Part shown: piece after piece, positions 44,140 through 54,016 of the stretch | How positions within the stretch are numbered: position 1 is the first letter of the stretch | How the letters are laid out: each line of letters starts with the position of its first letter | NCBI GenBank assembly: GCA_000151295.1 | Contig: GG745340.1 | Location: 508,003 to 562,018, forward strand | From: Allomyces macrogynus ATCC 38327 | Taxonomy: Eukaryota > Blastocladiomycota > Blastocladiomycetes > Blastocladiales > Blastocladiaceae | DNA length: 54,016 bases | Direction: 5' to 3' | Made by a program: the position numbers and the translations under genes | Notes under the pieces: model-generated | The model's input: only the letters and a program-made list of their open reading frames with translations | What the model was told of the DNA's origin: nothing | The model's database searches: none

Positions 44140-45808
44140 TTACGCCTTGAGGTCGGCAGCCTCATTGGACGTGAACCCAAACACCTCGTCCATGTGCTCG
44201 AGTGACTTGCCCTTGGTTTCCGGCACAAAGAACTGCACGAACGCGGCCATGGCGAGACCCGTCGTGCCAAACACAATGTACTGGTTGGCGCCGAGCGCCT
44301 CGGCGTACGGCCACACGTACGAGAGAATGAAGTTGTTGATCCAGTTGGAGGCCGTTGCGATCCCAGTGCCCTTGCCGCGAATGCGCAGCGGGAAGATCTC
44401 CGACTGGTAGACCCACACGACGGGGCCCCACGTCGACGCAAAGCAGGCCACGTAGCAGTACATGCAAATGGCCGCGAGGATCGAAAAGGTCTTGGCGTTG
44501 CCGGGAATCTCCATGCCCTCCTTGATGTCGGCAACGGCGACGGGCAGGTTCGACGCAAACAGGTTGACAAACAGCACGAGCCCCCACATGAACGCGGCCA
44601 TGCCGAGCCCACCCCACACGAGCAGCTTCTTGCGGCCGGCGCGCTCAATCAGGTACATGCCGGGCAGCGTGAAGAGCACGTTGACGAGCGCCTGCACGAC
44701 AACGTTGACCGTGGTGGCTGTAGCCTTGGGGATGCCCATGCCAATGAAGAGCGACGACGAGTAGTACATGACGGCGTTGATGCCCGTCCACTGCTGGAAG
44801 AACTGCAGGACGACGCCGAGCACGAGACGGTTGAAGATGCCGGGACGACGCAGCTCCGACCAGCTGGCGGTGCCAATCTGGCGCTCGGCCTCGATCGAGT
44901 CCTTGTACTCCTTGTACTCGGCCTGCACGGCTGGCGACGCCTGCTCCGACTGGCGCAGCTTGGCGAGAGCGGTCAGCGCGTCGGACTCGCGGTCGCGGAA
45001 CATGAGCCAGCGCGGCGACTCGGGCAAGAAGAAGAGCATGAGGAAGAGCAGGAAACCGGGACCGGCCTGGATACCAAGAGCGAGACGCCACGGCTTGTTG
45101 TCGTCCTTGGGCGCGCCGTCAAACGCGCCAATGATGATGGCGTTGATGATGGACGCGACCGCGATACCAATGGTGATCATGAGCTGCTGCACCGACGTCA
45201 AACGGCCGCGCATGTCCGTCGGCGCCATTTCCGCAATGTAGAGCGGAACCGACATGGACAGGATACCGACACCCGAGCCGCCAATGAAACGACCAGCCAT
45301 GATGGTGTGCACGCGCGCCGGAACGGACTCGGCTGCGACGAGCGACTGAATGAGAGCACCGACCGAGAAGAGCAGCGAGCCAAGCCAAATCGACTTCTTG
45401 CGGCCCAGGTAATCGGCAGCGACGGCAATGAAGAGCGCGCCCGGAATGCACCCGAGCAGGAAGAAGGACGTGATTTGCGCCTTGTAGTCCTTGGCAGATG
45501 CCGTGTCGGTCAGCGTCGTCATGTCGCTGCCGAGGTCGGACATGCCAAAGAACACTCGGAACTGGTCCATTTCCAAGACCGAGTTGATGATGCCGACTTC
45601 ATAGCCGAACAAGAAGCCGCCGAGCGCGGCCGTGAAACTGGTGGAGAAGACAGCGCGAGCGTCGCATCGTCAGCTTTCCGGTTCGGCTCGTGCAGGTTTG
45701 CCGCGGACGTCGTCGGTCGTGCGTGCAGCTCGACCGCCAGTTCGAGAACGAGAAATAGAAGAGCAGCTCGGCGACGTACCTCACAAACCAAGAGTACCAC
45801 TGCACCAT
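44140..45808 (-). CDS. MFS sugar porter (hexose transporter-like), inverted copy 2
   Basis: Exons 45808-45780 and 45637-44140 (508 aa), with a 142-bp intron starting GTACGT. The exon structure is identical to copy 1 at 24842-26476: a 29-bp first exon encoding MVQWYSWFV and a 1498-bp second exon. All sugar-porter motifs are intact (FLFGYEVG, GRFIGGSGVGILSMS, PESPRWLMFRDRES, QQWTGINAVMYYSS, PETKGKSLEHMDE). The second half of the exon looks essentially identical to copy 1 at the DNA level. Differences at protein level are one Ile/Val, one Ala/Ser and a cluster of eight in the central loop (around DRESDALTALAKLRQSEQAS). The intron shares only its last 40 or so bases with copy 1, and the flanks are unrelated. 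Expected function is as for copy 1; separate promoters suggest different regulation. Confidence 0.94.
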
Positions 45809-47831
45809 CGTGGGAACGAGTGTGGCGGCGCCGCGAAACAGTCCAGAAACAGTTGCACGCGCGTCGGACACGAACGAGAAGTTGGTGTTGTTGGTTTGAC
45901 GGTGGAAGACCCAGGCGTCAAACGAGCGAGACAAGGAGCGAGAAGCGGCGATACAGAGTATCGAGAGACGATGGGAGCATCGATAGGCGGGGCGATGCCA
46001 GCATCTTATACTCGCCTGCCGCTCGACTGCCGCAGCAAGCGGGCCCGAGCCTCCTGAGCCCGACGATGTCGCCCATCATTGCGCGGATACCAACAGAAGA
46101 TGGCTCAATCGGTGGCGCTGATGAGGCGCCAGAAGGCCCCACGCGTACCATGTGGCGTCTGGGTCCGGGTGGTGCCGACGACCGCCACAAGTTCGTTTCG
46201 CGCGTGCTTATGCTTCCACTCCGCTGCGCTTCATCTTTTCCCGTCGCATGCAGCCGGCAGCTCAAAGAAAACGTCACGGAAAACCTTCGCCAGGTTGGTT
46301 CAGTCAGCGTCGGAATGGGTCATCAATGGCTGGGCTTCGGCCGTGCACGACCATCACCACTGCGCCAGGCGCCAAGGAGGCGTCGCGCTCGTCTCGTGCA
46401 ACAAACCTCTGAACACCGGTCTCCTCCACCAACTCGTTCGGGTGGAGAGTTGAGAGTTGGCTCCGCCCGCTTCGATGGTCGTTTGACACGGCTGAACTTT
46501 CAACCCACAGCTCCATGCATGCGGCCGCGAGTTAGTCGTGACCAATATATCCGGCGAGGTACAAGAATCCATGAGTCCACCACCACCGTTGGGTCCGCCG
46601 CTGGGTGGACAACGGCGCGTTTACGCGTCTGTTTTGCTCGCAGGCAAAAATGATGATCAGGCGGGTCGTGCAAAGGGGATTTTCGGTGACAGGCACGCGA
46701 ATTTCTATCGCGTTGAGTTCGTGCAGCACCACGGCATGTCCTCGATCCACATCCATCGTCCACGCGAGATGCCCCTTATTTGCCGGAGCTGGACCCGGTC
46801 GCGACGGTGATGGGGAATGACTTGTCTTGCACAGCGGTAGGGAGCACGGGTCGGACGCCGACTACTCAGTGCCCATCGCGACTGTCGTGTCGCGTCGTGT
46901 CGTGTCGCGTCGCCCGCGACTTTGAACGTGCTCCTCTCATCATGGCCTCCTCGGAAGGTTGCAGCGTTTTCTCCACCTCATCGGGCCTCGATGGGCCTCA
47001 ACACTGACCGACCATGACACGAAGCAGCTCGACGATGTGTTTTTATGGATGTGGTGCACCACGAGCTGGCTTTGAGACAGGACAACGCAGGTAGAATGGT
47101 GACGATCTTCACGTGCTTGTCGTTCCCGTGGACTCTACCGATGACACTCGACTTCCCACCCCCTTGGATCGTTCCTTGTCACCACTTTGCGACGGTACTC
47201 ACCTGCTGCAAATCGACCACGACCAACCATCGACCATTCTGGCCACAAGGCCCCAACTTTGTCACGGCCGCCAGTTCGCGCAAAGGAGCCTACATGTCCC
47301 ATTCTGCGCATTGGCGGAAAGTGCCCTTGTTTTTGAAAGATCATTGCATCGAGTTCTCTTAAATGTTCTTTGCAGCCGGCGATGCCGACGGTGATTAGCT
47401 CTGCGTGCGTTGCGCGATGATCCGCAGTGTGCGGTGGGAGGTTGGAGAAGTTCGACGTGGAAGCATGTTGGGTCTGGGGGACAGAATCGCGATCAAGGGC
47501 ATCATTCCAACGTGACCGCTTCGAAGTGGGAGCTACGTGTCGCATCGGCCACCTACTGTTTCGAGCTGTCGTCCTGTTTCGCCTTCCCGCCACTCTGGCA
47601 GGCTGACGTCTGGCAGTAGTGATCAACGACAGCAGGGACAAGTTCTTCCTCCACTTCCATTTCTCCACCGACGAACGCAATCCAAACCAGCGTCCACGAC
47701 GCTCGAGCGGCAGCACCAGCACGAACGAGCTCCTCGCTCCCCGCTCCCGCTGCAAATACCAGACCGCCCGCGCCAGAACGTTTGCCGACCTCAACGAGAA
47801 CCGGAGCAGCACGACCAGCGCAACCACCACC
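45809..47831. promoter_or_regulatory. 2-kb divergent intergenic region, sugar transporter copy 2 / ERMP1
   Basis: The two flanking genes are transcribed away from each other, so both promoters lie here. Only short frames without domain-like content are present. A short tandem run of GTCGT/GTCGC units occurs at about 46883-46913. The copy 2 TATA-like element lies near 46007. A long regulatory region would suit a regulated sugar transporter, but no operator can be named. Confidence 0.5.
46004..46010 (-). promoter_or_regulatory. TATA-like element of sugar transporter copy 2
   Basis: Minus-strand GAGTATAAGA, about 200 bp upstream of the ATG at 45808. It shares GAGTATAA with the copy 1 TATA box. 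Confidence 0.5.
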
Positions 47832-50800
47832 ATGGGCGACAAGGGCACCAAGGAGGCGCCGGCCTCGACACGCTACGAGGATTTCGAGCGCGACCTCAAG
47901 AAGACCATGGACTTTGTGGCATCATTCCACCCGCGCAACATGACGACCGCCAAGCAAATGTGGACGCTCGTCTTTTGGATCAGTATCCTCGGGTCGTGGA
48001 TGACCTTTTACCACTATTTGCTGCCGGAACCCGTGCCGGCCACGGTCAAGAACCAGTTTTCCGAGGAGCGTGCGCGCGACCACATTCGCGCCATCACGCA
48101 AAATGTGCCAGGTCCGCATTTTCGCCGCCATTTGCTGCGTTTTGCGTTTTGCGTGCTGAATTGCGAGCTTGCTGGCTCATAGATCCGAACGATGTGCAAA
48201 CTGACGTGCAGTGTCCATAGATCGCGGTGTCGGCAGCTATGGCGAGGAGTGGACGATTCGCTACATTCTCAACGAGATTGACTCTGTGCAGGCCGACCCG
48301 CTGCGGTTGCAGCCCATGGAAGTGGCCGTGTCGCACGAGTCTGGCCAGCATTTCTTTGCTCTTGCCGGCTTCCCAATTATCAAGACGTTCGACAACATCA
48401 CCAACATTGCCGTGCGCTTGCCGTGCACCGAGTGCGTCTCGGACAAGGCGCTCATCATTAACACGCATTTTGGTATGTTCTGTGTGCTCTCCACCGTTTT
48501 TTGCGGTGTTGGTCGTGTGCTCACCGCCAAGCCATTCACCAGACGCTGTTCACGGTATCAGCGGCGCTGCCGACGCAACGCTGCCCGTCGCGGTCATGCT
48601 CGACACGCTGCGCGTCTTGGTCACGGACTCGCGGCGCATCAAGAACTCGATCGTGTTCCTGTGGAACGGCGCCGAGGAGACGTACCAGGACGGGTCGGCC
48701 GCGTTCATGGAGAATTCGCCGTGGTTCAAGGAGTGCGTGTCCTTCTAGAGTTCGTCGCTTTATTCTCACGAGGTGATGTTGACGCGGCATCTTGTGCGGT
48801 AGGGTCAACACGCTTTTGAATCTCGAGGCCGTGGGCGTCGCGGGCAAGGCAGTGCTGTTCCAGACCAAGGGTCAGACCATGCTCAAAGCCTACCACCACG
48901 CATCGATTCCGCACGGCAGCTCGTTGGTGCGTTTTAACGTCTTTACCGCAACCTCCCCCCAGCATTGAAGGGTGCTTACTCACATTTTCACGGCGTAGGC
49001 AAATGATCTGTTCCGTTCCGGCCTGATTCTCTCCGACACCGACTACGGCATCTTCATGAGATCGCCACAGGTCAAGGGCGGACTCGACATGGCGCTTTAC
49101 GAGCACAGCTACCTCTACCACACGGCCAAGGACGAGGTCGACCGGCTGCCCGTGGGCACGATCCAGCACATGGGCCAGAACACGCTCGACATTGTGCGGT
49201 ACATTGCGTACGAGGCCAACCTGCAGGACGCCGAGGAGGATACCTCCGATGACGTCACCTACACCGACCTGATGGGTAAGTTGCGATTGGCTTGCCTTGA
49301 TGCTCGTTTTGCTCACTGTTTCTTGGCCCTGGCCGGTGTTAACGTCAATGCTCTGTAGGCCTGATCTTCTTCTCGGTCCCGTCACACGTCATGCTTGCCG
49401 GGTACCTCGTCCTGGCCGCCGTTGCTGTCTTGACGCTTGTCAAGACCAACTCGCTGCGCTCGGCCGCGGCCGATATCGTCAACCAGCTGCGCATACTCGG
49501 AATGGGCCTGCTCTTGGTACTGCTCGTGGCCATGACGGTGCAATCGTCCGGGTCGGTCATGGTGTGGTTCTCGGAGGAACACTTCCCGTACCTGGTTTAC
49601 GGCCCGATTGCTCTTTTCGGTACGCCTTTTCTAATCGCTTCCTGTCCTCATTCCGATTGATCGTGCGGAGATACCTCACCTGTCCACTGCTCGAACAACA
49701 GGTCTGGTCCTGGGTCACCAAATGAACACGCGCGCGTTCGGCGGCGAGCTCATGGCACGCAAGTCGGCGCTGCTGCTCGGGACCATCGTCATGGTCATCA
49801 TGGCCGTGGTAGGCCTGTCGTCGACGCTGATTCCGGCCGTCTACGTCGTGAGCCATCTGCTGGCCACGCTCTACCCGCCGCTCTACTACCACATTGCTGT
49901 GATCCTGCCCATCTTCATCGTGCACCCGTTCCTGATTGGCGCCAACAACCTGCTGGTCCCGCTGACGGGCCGGATGGGGTACGACGCGCCGACCGACGTG
50001 GTCATTTCCGTCGTCGTCTGGCTCGGGACCGTCCTCTACTTTGCGCCGATGCTGCCGCTGCTCCACCGGATGCCGCTCTGGTGGCAAAACTTTGTCTCTC
50101 GTTTCGGCGTCGGCGTGAGCATGCTCTTCTTCATGCTCCTGGCCGCGCGGTCGCCGTTCACGCCCGACACGCCCAAGCGCGCGCTGCTCCTGCACTACTA
50201 CTACCCGCAGACGGGTGTTGCGCACCTGCACTACATTCGCGCCGACCCGAGCGCCTACGCCAAGGACGCGGTCGAGGCGATCACGTCGGTCCTCGGATCG
50301 GAACCCGAGGAGGACATGCCGCTCGATGAGCGTTTCCAGGCGCTGCAGGCGCTGTACCCGCTCAACGAAGTCGCGCACTCGCTGCACTGGGACACGTCCC
50401 ACCTGCAGGGCAAGTTCTGGGTAAACGACGACGCACACCTTTCGGGCGCCGAGACCTACGCAGCGGCCTACGCGCCGCGCGTCGACGGCATCGTCGCCGT
50501 CGACCACGCGCACAACAACTCGCGCACGATCACGATCCCGTGCGCGATGAACGCGCATAACGCGTTCACCGTGTTTGAGATCCAGGCCGAGATCTTGGAA
50601 TCGTCGGCGCCCGTCGTGCCCGGCCGGTTCGGGTCCTACTACGTCCGGCACGTCGCGGGTGGGTCGGCGCATGCGGACCCGGAGGCCGACGGACTGATGG
50701 GCAAGGCGCCGTACGACCCGCGCGCGTGCGATTTCCGCATGACGGTGGCCGGCCGCGACCCGGTCCCGATTCGCGTCGTCGGGAACAGCAAGTTTATGGG

Positions 50801-50897
50801 CCAGAGGAACTACCTCATTCGCCGGATCTTGCCGCTGATGCCCAACAACACGGCGGTGTGGGCCATGGACGCGATTCACCTGTCGACGGTCGTGTAA
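47832..50897 (+). CDS. ERMP1: ERMP1-like ER membrane M28 metallopeptidase
   Basis: Zn-dependent M28 family peptidase with a multi-span C-terminal membrane domain, located in the ER or vacuole in relatives. Exons 47832-48111, 48212-48472, 48543-48738, 48803-48926, 48999-49275, 49359-49619, 49702-50897 give 864 aa. Introns are 100, 70, 64, 72, 83 and 82 bp; the one at 49276 has the window's only GTAAGT donor. A cytosolic N terminus and one helix (LVFWISILGSWMTFYHYLL) precede the lumenal peptidase domain. All expected metal and catalytic residues are there: H-x-D in HFDAVHG (about residues 179-181, formed at an exon join), D in ISGAADA, E-E in NGAEET (about 225-226), D in SDTDYG and H in YHTAKDE. 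About eight more helices start at FFSVPSHVMLAGYLVL, and a lumenal C-terminal domain ends IHLSTVV. Physiological substrates of this family are poorly known. Confidence 0.93.
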
Positions 50898-51370
50898 AGA
50901 GCGCAGGGGTAGGCGCGTTGTCGGCGTCGGACGAGTAGACCGTGTTTGTAGGCTCGTGGAGGAGCAGATTTTCGCTTAGTGTTTTTTGTTTTTCCAGTGA
51001 ATCCCCATCGGCAGTCTTTTGATCCTTTATTTTCCTTTTTTCTGGGCGGCATTTCCAAGTTCCAACAAGGCTCTTGTTTGCGACTTTCGGGTGGGCGGTG
51101 CCGGGCGACCGAAAGGGGGGGCCGCGCGACGTTGTCTCCACACACGTGAGTTGTGCGGGACGCGACGTGCTGCTGATTGGGCTCTTCACACACCACGACC
51201 TGCCCCATGCATTTTCGCGCCCGGCCGACCTTTCTCTCCCTGATCGCCGCCGTCCTCGACATCATCTACCCGCACCGCCGCCGTCGCACTTGCCGCACCC
51301 GCTGCACCGCGACGCCCGCTCTCTGCTCGACCCCGCCCGCAACCTACGTCGCTCCACAACTGTCGCCAAG
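50898..51370. other. intergenic between ERMP1 and myosin light chain gene
   Basis: About 470 bp: ERMP1 3' flank (T-rich at 50980-51050) and the leader of the next gene. No TATA box seen; C/T-rich stretches precede the ATG at 51371. Confidence 0.5.
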
Positions 51371-52020
51371 ATGGTGCGAGCGCGATCCCGTCATGACCGA
51401 TCGAACCTGGCGCCCGCCGAGTACGGTACTGATACGTGCGCGCGCCGTGACAATCTAGTCATCCCGCAAGAAGAAGCGCGCGCAGCGGCAAAACTCGAAC
51501 GTGTTTGCCATGTTCGACCAGCGGCAGATTGCCGAATTCAAAGAGGCCTTTTCCATGATCGACCACGACCAGGACGGGTTTATTGACAAGGACGATCTCA
51601 AGGACATGCTCGCGAGTCTTGGTACGTGTGCTTGCTGTCGATCGCCAATTTTCTTCGTCCGCCATCGGATCTGACCCATCGCGCCGCCGAATAGGCCAAA
51701 ACCCAACCGAAGAGTATATTGACGACATGATTGGCGACGCGCCCGGGTCCGGCACGATCAACTTCACCATCTTTCTCACGTTATTCGGCGAGCGCATGTC
51801 CGGCACCGACCCGGAGCACGAGATCTTGCTGGCGTTCGAGGCGTTTGACGAGAAGAAGACGGGGTTCATTGACGCCGACGTGCTGCGCGAGGCGCTCACG
51901 GCCATGGGCGACCGGTTCACCGACGAGGAGGTGGATATCATGTTCAAGGGCGCGCCGGTCGACGCCGAGAACCGGTTCAATTACCGCGAGTGGGTGCGCG
52001 TGCTCAAGCATGGCGAGTGA
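51371..52020 (+). CDS. RLC1: myosin II regulatory light chain
   Basis: EF-hand light chain that binds the neck of conventional myosin II and sets its activity by phosphorylation. Exons 51371-51373, 51459-51621 and 51695-52020 give 163 aa; introns are 85 and 73 bp, donors GTGCGA and GTACGT. The first coding exon is just the ATG codon: the donor follows immediately, and exon 2 starts [19 protein letters not shown], matching the classical regulatory light chain N terminus. The myosin light chain kinase site keeps the main Ser (QRQNS, equivalent to Ser19) but has Asn at the Thr18 position. EF-hand 1 ([12 protein letters not shown]) keeps the calcium or magnesium ligands. The later EF-hands ([10 protein letters not shown]) are degenerate, as usual. 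Ends [14 protein letters not shown]. Likely role in cytokinesis and amoeboid or zoospore motility. Confidence 0.94.
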
Positions 52021-52389
52021 GCGAGGGGGGACTGGAAGGGGAGACTCGTGCATTTTGAAATGAAACCGTGCTTTGTTCTTTGGATTGTTGGGTCGTGCAA
52101 GCGCTAGTTCTGATCAAAGACAGTCGAGCAGCGCAACGGTTTGAGACACGACGGGGCTCTTCTGCTCGTCGTCCGCCCAAGCATCCACTGAGAAAGAGAG
52201 AACAAGACCACGCGTTCGCGCTTGTTACTTGGCGGCTATCAATGAGTATACGGCTAAAAGCGCTTCCTTGCGCGCACCGGCGTGCCGACCCACGACCAAA
52301 AGAAAGCAAAAAGAACAACCAAAACCGACCGCGTCGCCCCTCATCTACCTACTTGAAACGACGCGTCTCGTCTCGACAACCGGCGAAAT
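52021..52389. other. intergenic between convergent light chain and GNAT genes
   Basis: About 370 bp of shared 3' flank, A-rich near 52300-52325. No gene or repeat recognised. Confidence 0.5.
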
Positions 52390-53220
52390 CTAGGCCTCAA
52401 TTTGCACAGCGACCACACGCTCGACCTCGGCGTCGTCGATCAGGCTCTCGGACCCGACGCCGCTATCGGACCCGACGCCGCTATCGTCGCCGCCCTCGTC
52501 ATCGCTCTCCACTTCCTCCTCGTCCTCAATCATCACGACCGGCGTCAATCGCTTCTCCATGAGCACGAGCGTCGACGGTAGCGTCATGTCGCGCTCCCAG
52601 TCGTACACCCCATACTTTTCCCACCCGCGGTCGCCGAGCCGCACGAACCCGAGCTTCTCGTAGATCGTGAACAGGTAGGTCTGCAGCGACACGACCTCGA
52701 TCAGCAACCGGTGTCCGCGGAGCACGTGCGTGACGAGCCGCTCAACCGCGTTGGTCGTCCACTTGGCGAGCCCGCGGCGGTGCAGGAGCGGGTGCACCGA
52801 GAGCATGCCCATCATCGGCGCGCCCGCGGAATCGTAGTCGACATGCACTTGCACGCACACGGCGAGCGGCATGCTGTGCGCGCCGAGAGCCGCGGTCTCG
52901 CCGTCGGGCTGTGGAAGAGGCGTGCCGTCGGGAAGCGCCACGGGCCAGTCGAGCACGAGAAAGCACGAGTGGTCACTGAGCGGCGCGTCGAGGTCGACTT
53001 TCGGGTCGAGAATGCCGGAGAGAACTTCGTCAGTGTTGGTGCGGTTGTAGAAGTGCGGCCGCTTGAACCAGTGCGAGTCGGTGAAGGCCAGGTTCGACAG
53101 CGCCGTGATGGCGGCCGCGTCGGCGCCGCGCGCGAGCCGGATGCGCGTGCCGAGTGGCGAGACCGGGTGGCCCTGCGTCAGGTGCTTGGCGACGAGCGGG
53201 GCGGGCGCGTAGGCGGGCAT
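52390..53220 (-). CDS. GNAT-family N-acetyltransferase
   Basis: A single exon of 276 aa from the ATG at 53220 (MPAYAPAPLVAKHLTQGHP) to the TAG at 52390. GNAT fold elements in order: TRIRLARGADAAAITALSNL (beta1-alpha1), a variable loop with FYNRTNTDEVLSG, VCVQVHVDYD, then motif A MGMLSVHPLLHRRGLA, whose RRGLA is the acetyl-CoA pyrophosphate loop (Q/RxxGxA). AVERLVTHVLRG follows, then IEVVSLQTYLFTIYEKLGF, typical of the last strand and helix. The C-terminal tail of about 60 residues is acidic, with a short duplication (SGVGSDSGVGSES). Acceptor substrate is not predictable; small-molecule or protein N-acetylation are both possible. A TATA element lies about 110 bp upstream. Confidence 0.87.
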   Translation of the reverse strand: MPAYAPAPLVAKHLTQGHPVSPLGTRIRLARGADAAAITALSNLAFTDSHWFKRPHFYNRTNTDEVLSGILDPKVDLDAPLSDHSCFLVLDWPVALPDGTPLPQPDGETAALGAHSMPLAVCVQVHVDYDSAGAPMMGMLSVHPLLHRRGLAKWTTNAVERLVTHVLRGHRLLIEVVSLQTYLFTIYEKLGFVRLGDRGWEKYGVYDWERDMTLPSTLVLMEKRLTPVVMIEDEEEVESDDEGGDDSGVGSDSGVGSESLIDDAEVERVVAVQIEA

Positions 53221-54016
53221 CGTGGTCCGTGCGTGCGTGCGTGCGGGGGGGGCGGCGAGCGGCAGGCAGCGTGCGGCAGCAGCGGACAGGCAAAGGAGGG
53301 GCAGCGCCGGCGCGCCGGGGACGCGGGTTATATACGGTGTGCGCGACGCCGGGGCGAGTCGATGGTGGTACGCTCACCTTGCACGCGTCGCGATCGGCCT
53401 TGCGCTGGGGTCCGTGGCGACAGGGACCGGTGCGCTTGTTGGGCGGTTGCGGGCGCGTTAACTCCCTATTCGTGCCGGGCGCGGCGGAATCGTCGAGAAG
53501 TCAGCAGGTCGATCGTCGATGGCCGCGGGCGCAGCAGCCTCAGCGATGTCGCGGAGGGTGCGCGAAGTCGTCGTGTTCCGACGAGCGTGCCAGTGGCGCA
53601 GAGCAGCCGGACCACGGCCTGGATCGGTCTCACATCCTTGGAGCAGGTGTTGGGGGGGACGGCGGAGGGGCCGTGGTCGTGGTGGTGGTGCTTGATAGCG
53701 ATGACGGGTATTTCGCCGGTTGAGCCGAGCGTGAGCGGGTCTCTTCCTGGCGCTGGTGCCGTGAGGGGGGGGGTGGGGGCGACTTGGTGCAAAATTGCGG
53801 TGGGGCGTGCAATTCGTGAATTGCCAGCAGTTGCGTGCATCTGCGCTCGTCGTGGGTCGGTGTTGTCGGTGCCAACCCTCGATGCGACAAGGTGCGCGTG
53901 GGGCTTCTCTGTTGCAAGGCGGGAGACAAAAGGCGTGACATTCACGTGGGCTGCCAAATGAGTGGCGGCGGCAAGTTAAATTCTCACTCAGGCAGAGAAT
54001 AATTGCAGAGACAAGT
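53221..54016. other. intergenic to window end
   Basis: The GNAT promoter, then about 650 bp with no gene I can support; G-rich runs at 53641-53660 and 53764-53780. Open frames on both strands have composition expected of GC-rich non-coding DNA. Another gene may start beyond the edge. Confidence 0.45.
53328..53334 (-). promoter_or_regulatory. TATA box of the GNAT gene
   Basis: TATATAA on the minus strand, about 110 bp upstream of the ATG at 53220, in a GC-rich context. Spacing is right for a core promoter. Confidence 0.6.

Noticed and set aside
24842..45808. Inverted sugar transporters as termini of a large transposon
   Set aside because: The shared sequence is restricted to coding exons and a piece of intron, with no target-site duplication, and ordinary housekeeping genes lie between.
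45307..46653. 448-codon plus-strand frame over the 5' end and promoter of sugar transporter copy 2
   Set aside because: The first part is antisense to conserved transporter sequence and the rest has no domain-like pattern.

Overview
The window is eukaryotic nuclear DNA, very probably from an early-diverging (zoosporic) fungus. It is GC- and CpG-rich, its protein genes are densely packed on both strands, and most are split by short introns (about 60-150 bp, commonly 62-85 bp). Most introns begin GTACGN or GTGCGN and end in TAG or CAG. The gene content (Sec63, Gpc1-type acyltransferase, XPF/Rad1, Rab5, MRP-type ABC transporter, myosin regulatory light chain, PYROXD1, ERMP1-type M28 peptidase) fits an opisthokont. 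A blastocladiomycete-like fungus such as an Allomyces or Catenaria relative is my best guess from base composition and gene set, but the sequence alone does not prove it. I placed exon joins by hand from splice signals, phase and family conservation; doubtful joins are stated in the entries.

Layout. 0-8 kb: the 3' part of SEC63 (+), two tandem paralogous seven-helix membrane proteins of unknown function (+), and a GPC1-like glycerophosphocholine acyltransferase (-). 8-11.4 kb: a secreted Thr/Pro-rich mucin-like protein (-) and an unrecognised basic protein (-). 11.7-14.2 kb: a CpG-poor, TpG/CpA-rich island with only broken reading frames, ending in a CCCCAT hexamer array; it looks like a decayed mobile or repeated sequence. 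14.5-23 kb: a membrane-anchored YtcJ-type amidohydrolase (-) divergent from an XPF/Rad1 nuclease (+), then a C2HC zinc-finger protein (-) and a small unrecognised protein (-). 24.8-26.5 and 44.1-45.8 kb: two nearly identical MFS sugar transporters in inverted orientation. Between them lie an SLC12-type cation-chloride cotransporter (+), a Rab5-type GTPase (-), an ABCC/MRP transporter (-), a PYROXD1-like flavoprotein (-) and a U1-type zinc-finger protein (-). 47.8-53.2 kb: an ERMP1-like ER metallopeptidase (+), a myosin regulatory light chain (+) and a GNAT acetyltransferase (-).

The genes do not form an obvious pathway cluster. There is a loose membrane and trafficking theme (Sec63 and ERMP1 in the ER, Gpc1 lipid remodelling, Rab5 endosomal traffic, four transporter genes), but this is probably ordinary gene mixing. 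No rRNA, tRNA, CRISPR array or intact mobile element was recognised. The observations most worth following are the CpG-depleted island, the tandem seven-helix pair, the mosaic identity of the inverted transporter copies, the shifted 5' splice-site consensus, and PYROXD1 in a fungal-looking genome.
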